From Geosiphon pyriformis (taxonomy: Eukaryota; Glomeromycota; Glomeromycetes; Archaeosporales; Geosiphonaceae): DNA of 58,910 nucleotides. The position numbers and the translations under genes are program-made. The stretch is from assembly GCA_016748015.1 (NCBI GenBank), contig JAAOMT010000566.1:1025-59934 (forward strand), in the 5' to 3' direction. The notes beneath the pieces are model-generated. The model was not told where the DNA came from. It searched no databases and saw only the letters and a program-made list of their open reading frames with translations. The stretch's first letter is position 1. Each line of letters starts with the position of its first letter. This document shows, in pieces, positions 23,827-34,700 of this stretch.

Positions 23827-26800
23827 CTATGCAGCTATATGAACTGACACCAAATCACTTATATCCAAAAAGAACAAGCAAGACTTATGAAAACCAAAAT
23901 GAACACCCAAAGCATTAGCAATACCAAGTAACCTAACTACTCCTGCAGAGAACCTCGAAGCTAAACCATGAACCAAGATACTGGCCCAACTATCTAGCAG
24001 AATCAGTTCATTCTTCTCTATATATGCATGATGCTTAGCACAGACCGACTAGACTTCCTCCCTGAAAGCAAGACCAAGAGAGTACACAAACTTGACAATC
24101 TCCAAAACAGCAATTTTGGGGTCGTAAAAGATGAAAACAGCTTCACAAAACCAACCATTGAAAACAAAGCCCTTAAAAAGAGCCATGGACATAGAAGAAT
24201 CAAAAACACCGGATGATAACAGCTGCAATATACTCGAGGAAGAATGAGAGGAACCAGAAATTGCCTTTCAAGACCCTACATGAGACTCCAACAACTGATG
24301 TCTAACAGACCCATCAACCTTGCAAGAAAACCCATGATCCGACATCTTCACTTCACCACAATACAAGCACAACATGCTAGGATAACATCTATCATAGAGG
24401 TGCTTTCGAACAGCAACTGGCAGCCAATGGTGTAAAGACTTTATAAAGTAAGTACGCATACTGGACGTAGACCTGCTGATGAAACCTGCCACTATGTGCA
24501 AATCAGGATGCCATACCAATGATAAGTGGGGCCAATCAACTTCAGAAGACAAGCCGCCCACCAAAACCCCAGAACCAAAACCAACCTCCTACTGTGCACG
24601 ATGAATAGAACGATAAATATCATATACAAAATGCCTCGAATTTCCAGAAACAATGCCACCATCAGCTGATAAAAAATGCTCACTCAAGCGAGGGGGAAGA
24701 TACCAATTAAAGAGAGAAGTGGCACCAGCAATTGCATCAGCATGCTTATTTCCTGAAACACCAGAATGGCTCTTTACCTTGTGAAAGCTAACCCTCAACT
24801 TCTTACTGCGAATTACGTTGACAATATGATAATGTTCGACCCAACACTGATTACAATAATTGGGATACACCAGACCCAACTCTGACCTGCAAGCATCCAA
24901 AGCCGATTGACTATCTGAGAACAAACAAACAGAGCTTAATAAGGGAATACACTCCATAGTCAAGGCAATGGTCTGTAATTCTGCCAAAGTAGATGACATC
25001 AAACCTGACACACTAATGCCCAAACCCAAACCAATGTCCTCAAAAAAAACAGCAGCACCAGTTCTACAGCCAACTGTGCCTAGATTACTAAGAGACCCAT
25101 CCATATATACTGACAGGCTGCTAGCACCAGTTGCCAAAAGATGATCACAAACAGATACAAAATCACCAGACTCAAGAATGTTTGAAGGCCCACTATCACT
25201 CAAAACTAAAGACTGAGCATGAGAAGATTTCACACTATTGAGAAATAAAACAGAAAGCTTGAACCACTCAGGAACTGGGCCACGGGAGTCCAATCTCTTC
25301 TACCTCTTGAAAGTATACCAACTAAAAACAGTACCATGATGGTCACAAAATTGATCCACAAAGGCAATACCATACTGCCAAAGGGAAGGGAAAAACCTGA
25401 GAAACCTTAACTCACCCAGAACCTCAGACATAGGCACTCCACCATGAGATTGAAAGGAACTAATTAAAGAACCACTCAGAGACACACTGCAATCAAAAAG
25501 AACACGAATCATTCTTGCCAAAAAGTTATTAGATGTACTGACACGAATATAAACAGGAAAACTCAACGAATGAACAGGATGCCAACACAGAACTTGCAAA
25601 TCATGAGACCTGTGGGAAAACAAACGACCCAAAATACCACCAGAGTTTGCAAAACTGATAAGAGAAGCAATCTTGCTCTTAGATTGAACTTGAAAAAATG
25701 ACTTTAAATTATAAAATGAAGGGTAATAAATTGCATCATTAGGGAAATCAAGTGACAAACCAGACTTAAGCTTCAAGCCTTTATGAATTAGAGCATCCCA
25801 CTTGTTGTACACATCAACAAGAATAAAACTGAACTGAGTTCTATAGCTGACTATTGGAAACAGAACTGTCAACACCAAATACAAGAACTGCTTATCTGAG
25901 ACTACCTTCCTCAACACCAGATTGGTGAAAAAGCGAATGTCTGAATGCGCCTTAATCAGGCTAGGCTTCGAAAGACCCTTAGTCGATATGAAAATGCCCA
26001 AATATCGGTGAGATTCTCCCCTTTTGGCAATAGAAATGGGCGAACTGCTAATAGAAAGAGAGGGATTGCTAACCCTGCTATTGATGGGAATGGATATCGT
26101 TTTGTCATTATTAATAGAGATGTCATTGACATGAAAAAATTCACTAGCAACATTAAGAATATGTTAAATAGCCATCTAACTGCTGCCAACCCAAATCATA
26201 TTATCAACAAAAGCACCAGTGGCGAAAAAAGAAGAAAATCCAGCCTGGAATTCGGAATGACCATTCTTGGAAACAAAGTGAAAATTCAATCTATATTCAC
26301 ATACACTCTCCTGTCTTTTGACTTCGCACAAAAGAGGATCATAAAATATGCGCCAGAGAAGAGAAGAAAAGACCTCTCCCTGGTCCAAACCATTGTGCAC
26401 ACAATAACCACTAGTCAATTCAAAATCAGTTATGACTTGGTTGGTATGATCCCCATAAATACCACTAAAAAACCGAATAAATTTACTACACATCTTAACC
26501 CTGACCAAACTCTTTTCGAGATGCTCCCAGCCAACCAAGTCATACACCTTTCGCATGTTCTGTAGAACCAGCCAGAGCTCTCTGTTTTTTTCTAAAGCAT
26601 CCTCAACCACCAAACCAACTGCAAAAACAGGAAACTAGGTTGATGTGCCCTTAAGAACCAAAAAATTCTCCCCTCAAAGCACGTCAAAAGTACTGCATAC
26701 CAAAGAAATTCTGTCAGAGAGGATCTTGAAGAGAATTTTGCAAGCTGTTTTGATTAAGGCAATAGGACGTGTGTTCGTCAAAACACCTTCCTACTCATAA

Positions 26801-28516
26801 GGTTTGGGAATCATTGAGACCCATGCTTCTTTCTAAGGGCTGGACACCAATTCACTAGACAAACAAGAGTTCAAGAGCACCAACAACAAATCTAAAACTG
26901 ACCTATTACAATGTTTCCAAAGCTTATTTGAAATACCTGACAAACCAGCTGCTTTACCATCCGGAAGATCAGAAACCACCCCCAAGGAATTCATCATACT
27001 CAATTGAACACATGACACCAGAAAAAGCTCTATCAAAAACATACTCTAGCAGCCGATATTGGAGGTGCCAATCATCTGAGACATCATCAACCACTCGACG
27101 CTTTCTAGTTCAACCTTCCATGATTTCATCTACCTTTGATTTGACAGATTCAGGCTCCAAAACCAACTCATCTCCCACAACCAGATGATCTAAGACCACC
27201 TTACAAAAGAGATGCTCCAAAACACTCCTAATAGTGTGACCTTTGTCTAGTTCAAAACTCTCCATCCTCTTATCAATAGCCTGCTTGATCAAAGATTCTT
27301 CAGCTCGTCTGGACTCCAACAACTTAGAAGCACGGTACAACTTTCTTGCTTTGGCCAGTGCAGAATGAATGTGATTAAAACCAGAACCTGAAAGGAACAG
27401 GGACTTTACCTCTGACGCACCAGAAGAATCAAGCTTATCCCAAGTCTCCAACAAAGAAGCAAAATCCCCACCAGAAACCAAGTGAGAATCCCTAACCAGC
27501 TTAGACACCAGCAGCTCCAGATAATGTAACCTGAACGAAACCTTATTAAAAACACTATCATAACTCTTGAACCACTTTTTCTTGAATGTCCCACCAGTAG
27601 AAAGCACCACAACTTTACGAACAATGTCCCACATAACATCCAGATAAGAAAACTGTTTAGCCACAACAAACTCATCCAAGAACATAACAGCATTTGCAGC
27701 TGTAGCATTCCTGATTTCCGACCACTTAATCTCACTGGTATTTTTAACATCATACTTCCAACGATCCCTATTGGCTTGCTTGTGCATTGAGTTCAGCTGA
27801 ACATCGAGCAGGCCACCCAGTCTTACAGAAACATAAACAGCCTTGTGATCGGTATCAAAATATTCCTCAACACCATCCACACCACAATCCACCACTGCAC
27901 CAACCAAATTAGAAGAAACAAACACATAGTCAATAGTCTTAGTAATACCACAAAAATTGCACCAAGTAGGTGATTTCACAAAAGAGCTCCCCCCCAGAGA
28001 GTTAACCAAACCCAAATCAGAACATTTCTTGAAACTGGCACATCTGTGTGAATCATCCTCATTAAAATCACCACCAAGAATAACAAAGGAGGACTCATTA
28101 ACGGCTTTAGCAATGAGAGAGTTGATCTCACCAGCCTGAGAAAACCAAGTTACTACTGACACACCAACATAGATCCCCAAAATAGACACTGAGAGTTTAT
28201 TTCTGAACAACAATTTGATAGATAGGAGCTGACCAAACACTTCAGAAATCTTGTAGACATGCTTTGCTAAAGAAAAATTCATAACGATTAACACCCCAGC
28301 ACCCGAAGAACCAAAATTCAGACCAGAAGTAAAAACCCGAACACTATCAAATTTGTTGACCAACCACGGATGAACATTCCCTTTAAGCTTTGACTCAGTG
28401 AAAATAGAAACTAAATTGCCCATATTCTTATGCCAACGAATAACATCATCTTGCTTCGCAGGATTGTTCAACCCACGAACATTACACATAGCAATTTTCT
28501 ACACCAGACCACTCAT
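23827..28516 (-). pseudogene. LINE B ORF2: endonuclease, RT, RNase H
   Basis: About 1,560 codons. The ATG at 28514-28516 overlaps the ORF1 stop. A TAG soon after (where Trp is expected) interrupts the start. Endonuclease: FTESKLKGN, FVILGGDFNEDD, TIDYVFVSS and DTDHKAVYV (27110-28489). A frame change near 27050-27110 follows. Reverse transcriptase: LPDGKAAGLSGI, MRKVYDLVGWEHLEKS, and AFVDNMIW, where the second catalytic Asp of FVDD is Asn (26176-26613). RNase H: VYMDGSLSNLG, LFSDSQSALDA and FHKVKSHSGVSGNKHAD (24589-25293). A later region has CLYCGEVKMSDHGFSC, a possible zinc-binding site. The protein ends at TAG 23827-23829. It is not functional. Confidence 0.9.
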
Positions 28517-30312
28517 TGAGAAAGAGGTAGAGGAAGAGCACTACCTGCCAAAGCCAAACCATCTAGGCGCGCCGATAGGCTCATGACTGAAGCAGAGAGA
28601 CCTTCCAACATGTTTTCCAATTTCACAACCTCAGGTGAGGCAGTCGAACCTGTAACAGCAGCAGTCTTGTCACTAGTAGCATCATCCGAACTCACTCTCA
28701 TCACTATATCCTCCCCTTGATTCTGTGATGAAGGGGTCACTGGCAGCTGACATCCAGGACTAGGCTGGGAAACTGCCAGCATGAATAAGTTCAACCTCTT
28801 AGCCAACTTACCAATTTGTCCCGCGAGGCTGACAAGACTGCTTTCAATATTTTTCAAATGGTCTTCCAATTTACCACTAACAATCGGGAGAGGTTTACCA
28901 TAAGATACAGAACCAGATTGAGCTAAACCACTAAATGATGCTAATGGAAGTGGTTTACCAACCACGGAGGCCCAGATTTTTCCACCAAAAGCCAAAGGGC
29001 GGGAAATGGGAGCAGATTTTTTTTCATATATCTTAGCCAGATGGAGCTGATCCTGAGCTGAGAGAGGAGCTCTCTTGCTCCTAGGACTTGAGGACACACC
29101 AGCACTACAACAAGTGAGAGAAGTATGACCGGAATTTCTGCAAATTGAGCACAGTGCAGTGGTCAAATGAGACCAACAGAGACCAACACCTTTTATAACA
29201 GGAGTGTTTGCCATTGCCTGAACAAGACTACCCTCAGAATTGAAGCACACAGTGGCACAGTATGCCCGGACATAACTGACAGAGCTGCATTCAATAACAC
29301 ATGTTTTCCTATCAACCAAACCAATGAAGTTCCAAAGATCATGAGTGGTGGTATCCATAGGAAGAGTGTAAAGCAAAGCCCTGAACTCATCTCTGGCATC
29401 CCACATTTGTTTGTCAATATCGGCCCGGGCCACACACACTGCATCTTTCCCAATAAGGACAGACTACTTAGCCGCCAAGAGATCAGCCTGAATTTGATTT
29501 TCCAATTTGATAATTGCCTTTTGCCATAGATCCACCAACTGCATTTTAATCGACTTAATAAGTCCAAATTCAGAAATGGCTGCACACACTGTCTCAATGG
29601 AAGTTCCCACAGGGATTTTTTTCAACACAATTGCCCGATTCATACGATTGTTGATGGGGCACTTAAGATTGGTGTTTACCACAACACCACGATCATTTGC
29701 CAATTGAGCAGCCACTATCATCGCCTTTTCAGAAGTAAAAGACACCTGGATGATTCCACCAAATTTTGAGGGAGCAGAGACTCCCCCAAAACCATTTACA
29801 TCTGAGAAAATTTTTCTGACAAAGTTCAATTTCTCCTGAGATGATTTTCCAGCAACAGCCATGAGATCAATATCTAAAACAAAGAACTTGCGAACAGGCA
29901 CTTGAACAGATGGTTTGATAGGCAAAGGGGGTGGAAGAAGGAAGGAATCATCTAACACGTCATTGTCTACATCAACAGTACCATAATCAATTACACCCAG
30001 AGGCTTCCCTAATACTTTTTTGGTCTTTACACACAAATTCTTAGGCGTTTAATCAGGATTCCCTCCTGTGAAAGCACCATTCTCACCATAGTCAACACTG
30101 GTTTCCTCAACCAAGCACTCCTTTTCCATGTCAATACTCTCAGATTCAGTAGTGTCACCCACCTCAGAATCCCATGAACAATTACCAAGAGCTTTATAAA
30201 CAACCTTACTATTATTCACACTCTCTGCCAATACACCACTCTTTCTCTTCTTCCTCGATACAACCGTCTTAAAACCACTCTCAGAACCAGAAACTTTGGT
30301 AGTCTTCTTCAT
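28513..30312 (-). pseudogene. LINE B ORF1 (gag-like, two nonsense codons)
   Basis: A single frame of 600 codons from ATG 30310-30312 to TGA 28513-28515, broken by only two stops: TAA at 30049-30051 and a TAG near 29463. Both fit single C to T or G to A changes. The middle part resembles an RNA-recognition fold region. A CCHC knuckle, CSICRNSGHTSLTC, lies near residues 390-405, followed by a Ser-rich and low-complexity C-terminus. ORF1 proteins bind element RNA. LINE A ORF1 is homologous but more broken. Confidence 0.88.
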
Positions 30313-30590
30313 AACAGCAATAACAGAGCCAACAGTAGCCTCGTAATCGAAAAATGGTTTTGATTTATTGTACTGAATGGTTAAAAAACTTCTCTCGAAA
30401 AAACTTTAGACTCTTTTTTGGGAATTTTGGACAAAGAAGAGAAAAAAGTTTTACTTTTTGTTTATTTGAGTTGTTATTAAATAAAAAAATATTGATATAA
30501 ATTAAAAAAAACAAAAAAACTTCTTTTTACAGAAAATATGCTTTTAGAAAAATTTTGGAGATAAAAGGGAAAGAAGTTTTTTAAGTATTA
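30313..30590 (-). promoter_or_regulatory. LINE B 5' UTR with a repeated motif
   Basis: Upstream of ORF1 the motif TTTTGGA followed by a purine-rich GAAGAGAAAAAAG-like run occurs at about 30422-30460 and again, diverged, at about 30545-30590, roughly 125 bp apart. A third version sits at 5537-5575 in fossil LINE C at nearly the same distance from its ORF1 start. Its conservation in otherwise eroded sequence marks it as part of the LINE 5' UTR, perhaps its internal promoter. That role is inferred. Confidence 0.6.
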
Positions 30591-32007
30591 TATTTATACT
30601 TTAAAAACTATTTATATTGTTAAACTTATGATAAAATGATTAATTTTGTGCCAATTATTTTTTGTAATTATTTTGTATTAAAAGTTAACTTTTTTGTAGA
30701 AATTTTTCTATAGTATTTTTTTAACTATAAAATCTCAATAATTTATAATAAATTAAAAAAAAATAGAAAAAAAAAATATGATTTTAATAATAATTAGAAA
30801 TAATTTATTGCATAAATTCTACTTAGATTTAAATAAGAAATTAATTAAACTATTAAAATTTGTAGTTAGTTAATTTTAAAGTATTAATTTTAAATATTTT
30901 AAAATTTTAAAATATTTAAGAATTTTTGGAGGGTTTTTAAAAAAATATTTTTATTTTTTTTGTTTGATTTGTAATTTATTATCTAATTTTAAAATTATAA
31001 AATGTTAAGATATATTTTTTTAAAAAGAAAAGCTATTTTTTTATATATTTTTGAGTAATATTTATTCAAGTTTTAACACTTTTTTCTTTGTAATTATTTT
31101 TTTGAATTTTTTAAAACTAATTATAAATTTCAGTAAACTCTTTATATTTTAGTAAATAATTGTAAAATTCGTGAATTTTTGCATATTTCGACCAATTTTT
31201 ACTGTTATAAAGTTCGAATTTAGTTATATTGTATACTTGTATAATTTGAATTATTAATTGAAATATAAATGATCAATAATTTCATAAAATAATAATAAAA
31301 TAATTAATAATAAAATATAATTTAATTAATATATAATAATAAATAATAATAAGAATTATAAAAGTAATATTATGCTAATTTTTATTTACTTTTAGTAACA
31401 ATGTGTTGCAAATAGATTGATTTAACAATTTTTTATATTAATTAATATTTTTATTTAATATAAAAACTTAAAATATTTTATATAATTTAATAAAATCTTT
31501 TTTAAACAACTTATTTTTAAAAAATACAAAATTTTTTTATATGTAATAAAATTATTATAATTATTTTTATATAAATAATTTTATATATTAATTTTATTAT
31601 TTTTAAATTTTTTATAATTTTTTATTTAAGTTTAAATTTTATTTATTAATTAAAAATTAACTTAATTATAATAAATAACAAATATATATTTTATTTATAA
31701 TATATATTTAACTAAGACTTAAAATTTTGTTTGTTATTTTTAAAATTAATTTTATTAGACAATTTTAAATAAAAATTTAAATTTTATGTTTTAAAAATAA
31801 TATTAATAAATATTAACACAATACACTAAAATAAATAAAACTTAATATTTTAACTTTCACAAATATATATGTAACAATAAAATATTATTTACTTTTTTCT
31901 AAACAAATTTTTAATTACATATAATATTAATGTAAATTTGTTTAAATAAGCAGTTATTATTTCTATTATAAAACAAATATCCATAATTTATATATAAACA
32001 AAAAAAA
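30591..32007. other. AT-rich desert
   Basis: No gene seen. Composition resembles the 1-9 kb desert. It ends at the assembly gap. Confidence 0.6.
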
Positions 32008-32140
32008 NNNNNNNNNNNNNNNNNNNNNNNNNNNNNNNNNNNNNNNNNNNNNNNNNNNNNNNNNNNNNNNNNNNNNNNNNNNNNNNNNNNNNNNNNNNNN
32101 NNNNNNNNNNNNNNNNNNNNNNNNNNNNNNNNNNNNNNNN
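32008..32140. other. Assembly gap (133 N)
   Basis: A run of unknown bases directly beside the 3' end of the nuclease-kinase gene. It hides the C-terminus of that protein. The sequence left of the gap is desert, so the missing coding part is either inside the gap or lost. Confidence 0.99.
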
Positions 32141-34155
32141 TTTACTTATAAAGTCCTTTCCATCATCAGAAGACACCGTATTAAGCCGTTCTAATAACTT
32201 GCCTAATTGATACATGTCCGAAAGAGTTGTGTAGGTATTATTCTCATCACACGTGCCATCATCCCAGTCTGTCAATAAGCTGTCGAATTTTTCGTTTATT
32301 TTACCTCCATGCTCGAAATCAATAAGAACATATTCGTAGCCTTGAGAATTATTCGAATCGTAAATAATATTCGATGAACGAATGTCGCGATGGACGAAAT
32401 CTTTTTCATGAAGTGTCTTCAGTCCAGTTAGCAAACTGCGCGTCATCACTCGTGTTGTTTCCTCGTTTTCCGGTGAGCGTTCAAGGCCACGTGTCTTCAG
32501 TTTAACTGTATATCTCCCTGGACCTTTCCGATCGGCTTTAAAGGATGGTGCTTTGAAGATCTGAACGAGTCCGTGATGACCTTTGGCAAGCTCGTACATG
32601 TCCTTTAATGTATCAACACGTTTGCAGTCCTTCTCTAAGCCATAGAGTTCACTCTCCGGAACAACTTTCTTAACATGGTCTTCAAAGAAAGTAATTGTAG
32701 AATGTCCGAGGTCCAGTGACTTACCGAGAGGGATTACTTTAGCAGGGAAGGCATTCTTTGTGATCATGGTTTTAAGGATACGAACAATATTGATGCATAT
32801 CTTGACAGATGTGTATCGAGCTTTGAGATCATACAGGTAAAGTTCTGTGGACAGTGGAACCAAAGTCTTGCTGGGACCATCAATTGCATAAAAGCACATA
32901 ATGTCCTTTGCTACAGCAAAACAAATTAAAAATTGAATATTCCCGAAATATAATGGATCGAGCTTGCTAAACTTGGATATGAGCTCTTCTTTGGCAGTTT
33001 CAAGATCGATTCGTGCAGCCTTCTCTTCATTTTTTATCACTACTACATCTTTAACATATCCAAGAAGGTCAGGTCTAGTATTTTTTATTGTCGCTGGATT
33101 GCTTTTTGATTTCGTTGTATATCTCCTTAGAAAACAAAGTGTAAAATTAATGTTAGACATGGAAACAAAAACTAATAAACACCAAGAACAGCATACAAAA
33201 TGAAAACATACCTCTCATTCGCGTTACGGAAAAATTCGATTTGAAAATCAGAGTTACTGCAAAGTAATTCCAGAGGAAATGTGGTTAATCTATCCACGGC
33301 CCCAGCCAGCTGTATTTCGGTTTTAATTTGGGTAAACCTCGTCTCAGAGAGGGCAGCCTTGATCACAATTGCTAATTCACTCGCCCTATCTATTTCATCA
33401 TAATAGATACAGTCATCAAGTTCTCGAAACTGGCATTTGTCAAAATAAGATAATATTGTCAATTATGAATAGATTAAGAACAGCTAATATGAAAATCAAG
33501 GTCATACTTTTCCTAAGTCCGAGTATAAACACACGGGAAGCTTTGCAAGAAGAGGCGTATTAATGAGGTCCACCAGCTGGTCAGCATGAGTTGGCATAAT
33601 ATCAAATGGCTGAATGAGGTTTTCACATAGAAACTTAGTCTTGTCGCGCTCTATTGTTAAAATTGTTAAAACTGGGGAGACTATCAACATTAACGTATAA
33701 ATCTGTGTTAAAATGTACAATACCGCTGCGTGGTCTTTTTGGAGGACGCTCGAGTTCTGCAAGTGAAACAACATTCAAGAACGTTGAAGTTGAGAGTGCA
33801 ACACTCATGAGTCAGTCATTACCCAGTCATAAACTCTGTCCCCAACCTTCAAGTCACAAGTCACAAAGTCGTTACCTATCTTAGTTATTTCCATCAAAGA
33901 ATTTTGTAGTTTTTGCACCTGCAACTCCCATTTATCTCTACTCGTTTTTAGCTCTTTCTTCACTCCTTCTAGCATCTCTAATGCTCGCTTCTCCGTTTCA
34001 GTGAGCTCTTCTTCTTCTACATACAACTTGTCCTCCAACACCTTCAGTTTCTGCCCACGTTTCCCCTCTTCAAAATTCTTCAATGCAGCCTTTGCTTCAT
34101 TCAGCTGCTCCTTCGCATCTTTCAACTCGTTCTCAATTTTTTCGACAGTCGCCAT
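32141..34155 (-). CDS. Coiled-coil, REase-like and kinase-like protein (Crinkler-type), 3' end missing
   Basis: Four exons on the minus strand: 33823-34155, 33508-33756, 33212-33429 and 33125 down to the gap; all junctions are GT-AG and keep frame. ATG at 34153-34155. Exon 1 is a charged coiled coil (ENELKDAKEQLNEAKAAL). Exons 3-4 contain NTRPDLL and then VVVIKNEEKAA, fitting a PD-(D/E)xK nuclease fold. A kinase-like domain follows, with DHVKKVV (possible beta-3 Lys), FVHRDIRSSNIIY (HRD and Asn) and VLIDFEHG, where DFG reads DFE. Nuclease-kinase fusions of this type are known in Crinkler/CR effectors, which act in host nuclei; that role here is inferred. No LFLAK-type header or signal peptide is seen. 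The gene is much richer in G and C than its surroundings. Confidence 0.75.
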
Positions 34156-34700
34156 TTTTTTAGTTTGTTTGTGTGGGAGGACGTGATGCTAATATACTAA
34201 TGCTGATCAGTGGCTTAATCAATGACGTACGGTATCAGGAACATTCGAGACCTTTTCCATTTTATGTAGCGTGACCAATGATAAAAAACTCGCGATTATC
34301 CAAGTTTTTATTAAAAGGACACAATAAATATTGCTAATTGTTTAAAATTAAACAAGCACTCTAAAGACATCAAATATTGCACCACCACTGAAATTCTCGA
34401 CATAGTATATTGGAGGGGTTGTTATTTTATTAATAAAATAATAAACCACATGATACTATATAATAAATCATGTGCGTTGCACGTTCACATAATCTATTAG
34501 GAAACAATTTTAAATTACTTTATTTTAAGAGTGACTCTTAAAGTTATTTAAGAGACTCCCAGGCTTTCCCTTTTCTATATAAGAATGCCGCTTGCTTTAT
34601 AACTCTGTTCTTTCCACAATATTCTTTGGCATTTCAGAACGCGTTTTTTTCCCAAAAAAAAGCAAAAAAGAAACGTTTGTTGGTTTAGAGTGTTTTTTAT
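34156..34700 (+). promoter_or_regulatory. Promoter-like island without a following gene
   Basis: The first part is the upstream region of the nuclease-kinase gene. Around 34490-34650 the sequence is less AT-rich than what follows, with an imperfect inverted pair (AAGAGTGACTCTT / AAGAGACTC, about 34527-34560). A TATATAAG box at about 34576 is followed by a pyrimidine-rich CTCTGTTCTTTCCAC stretch. This looks like a plus-strand core promoter. No open frame follows; the sequence falls into desert. It may be the head of a lost gene or of an RNA gene that I cannot recognise. Confidence 0.4.

Larger units (their letters stand above)
23691..30590 (-). mobile_element. LINE copy B, nearly full length
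   Basis: The least decayed LINE here, minus strand, with 5' UTR (to about 30590), ORF1 (30312-28513), ORF2 (28516-23827), a short 3' UTR and an A-rich tail at 23691-23716. The tail directly joins the 5' end of LINE A. ORF2 order is AP endonuclease, reverse transcriptase, RNase H, C-terminal Cys/His region. Architecture (APE, RT, RNase H) fits the I/Tad-like fungal LINE groups; the exact clade is not resolved. Breaks are few: several nonsense codons of C to T or G to A type, and one frame change near 27050-27110. Confidence 0.92.
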
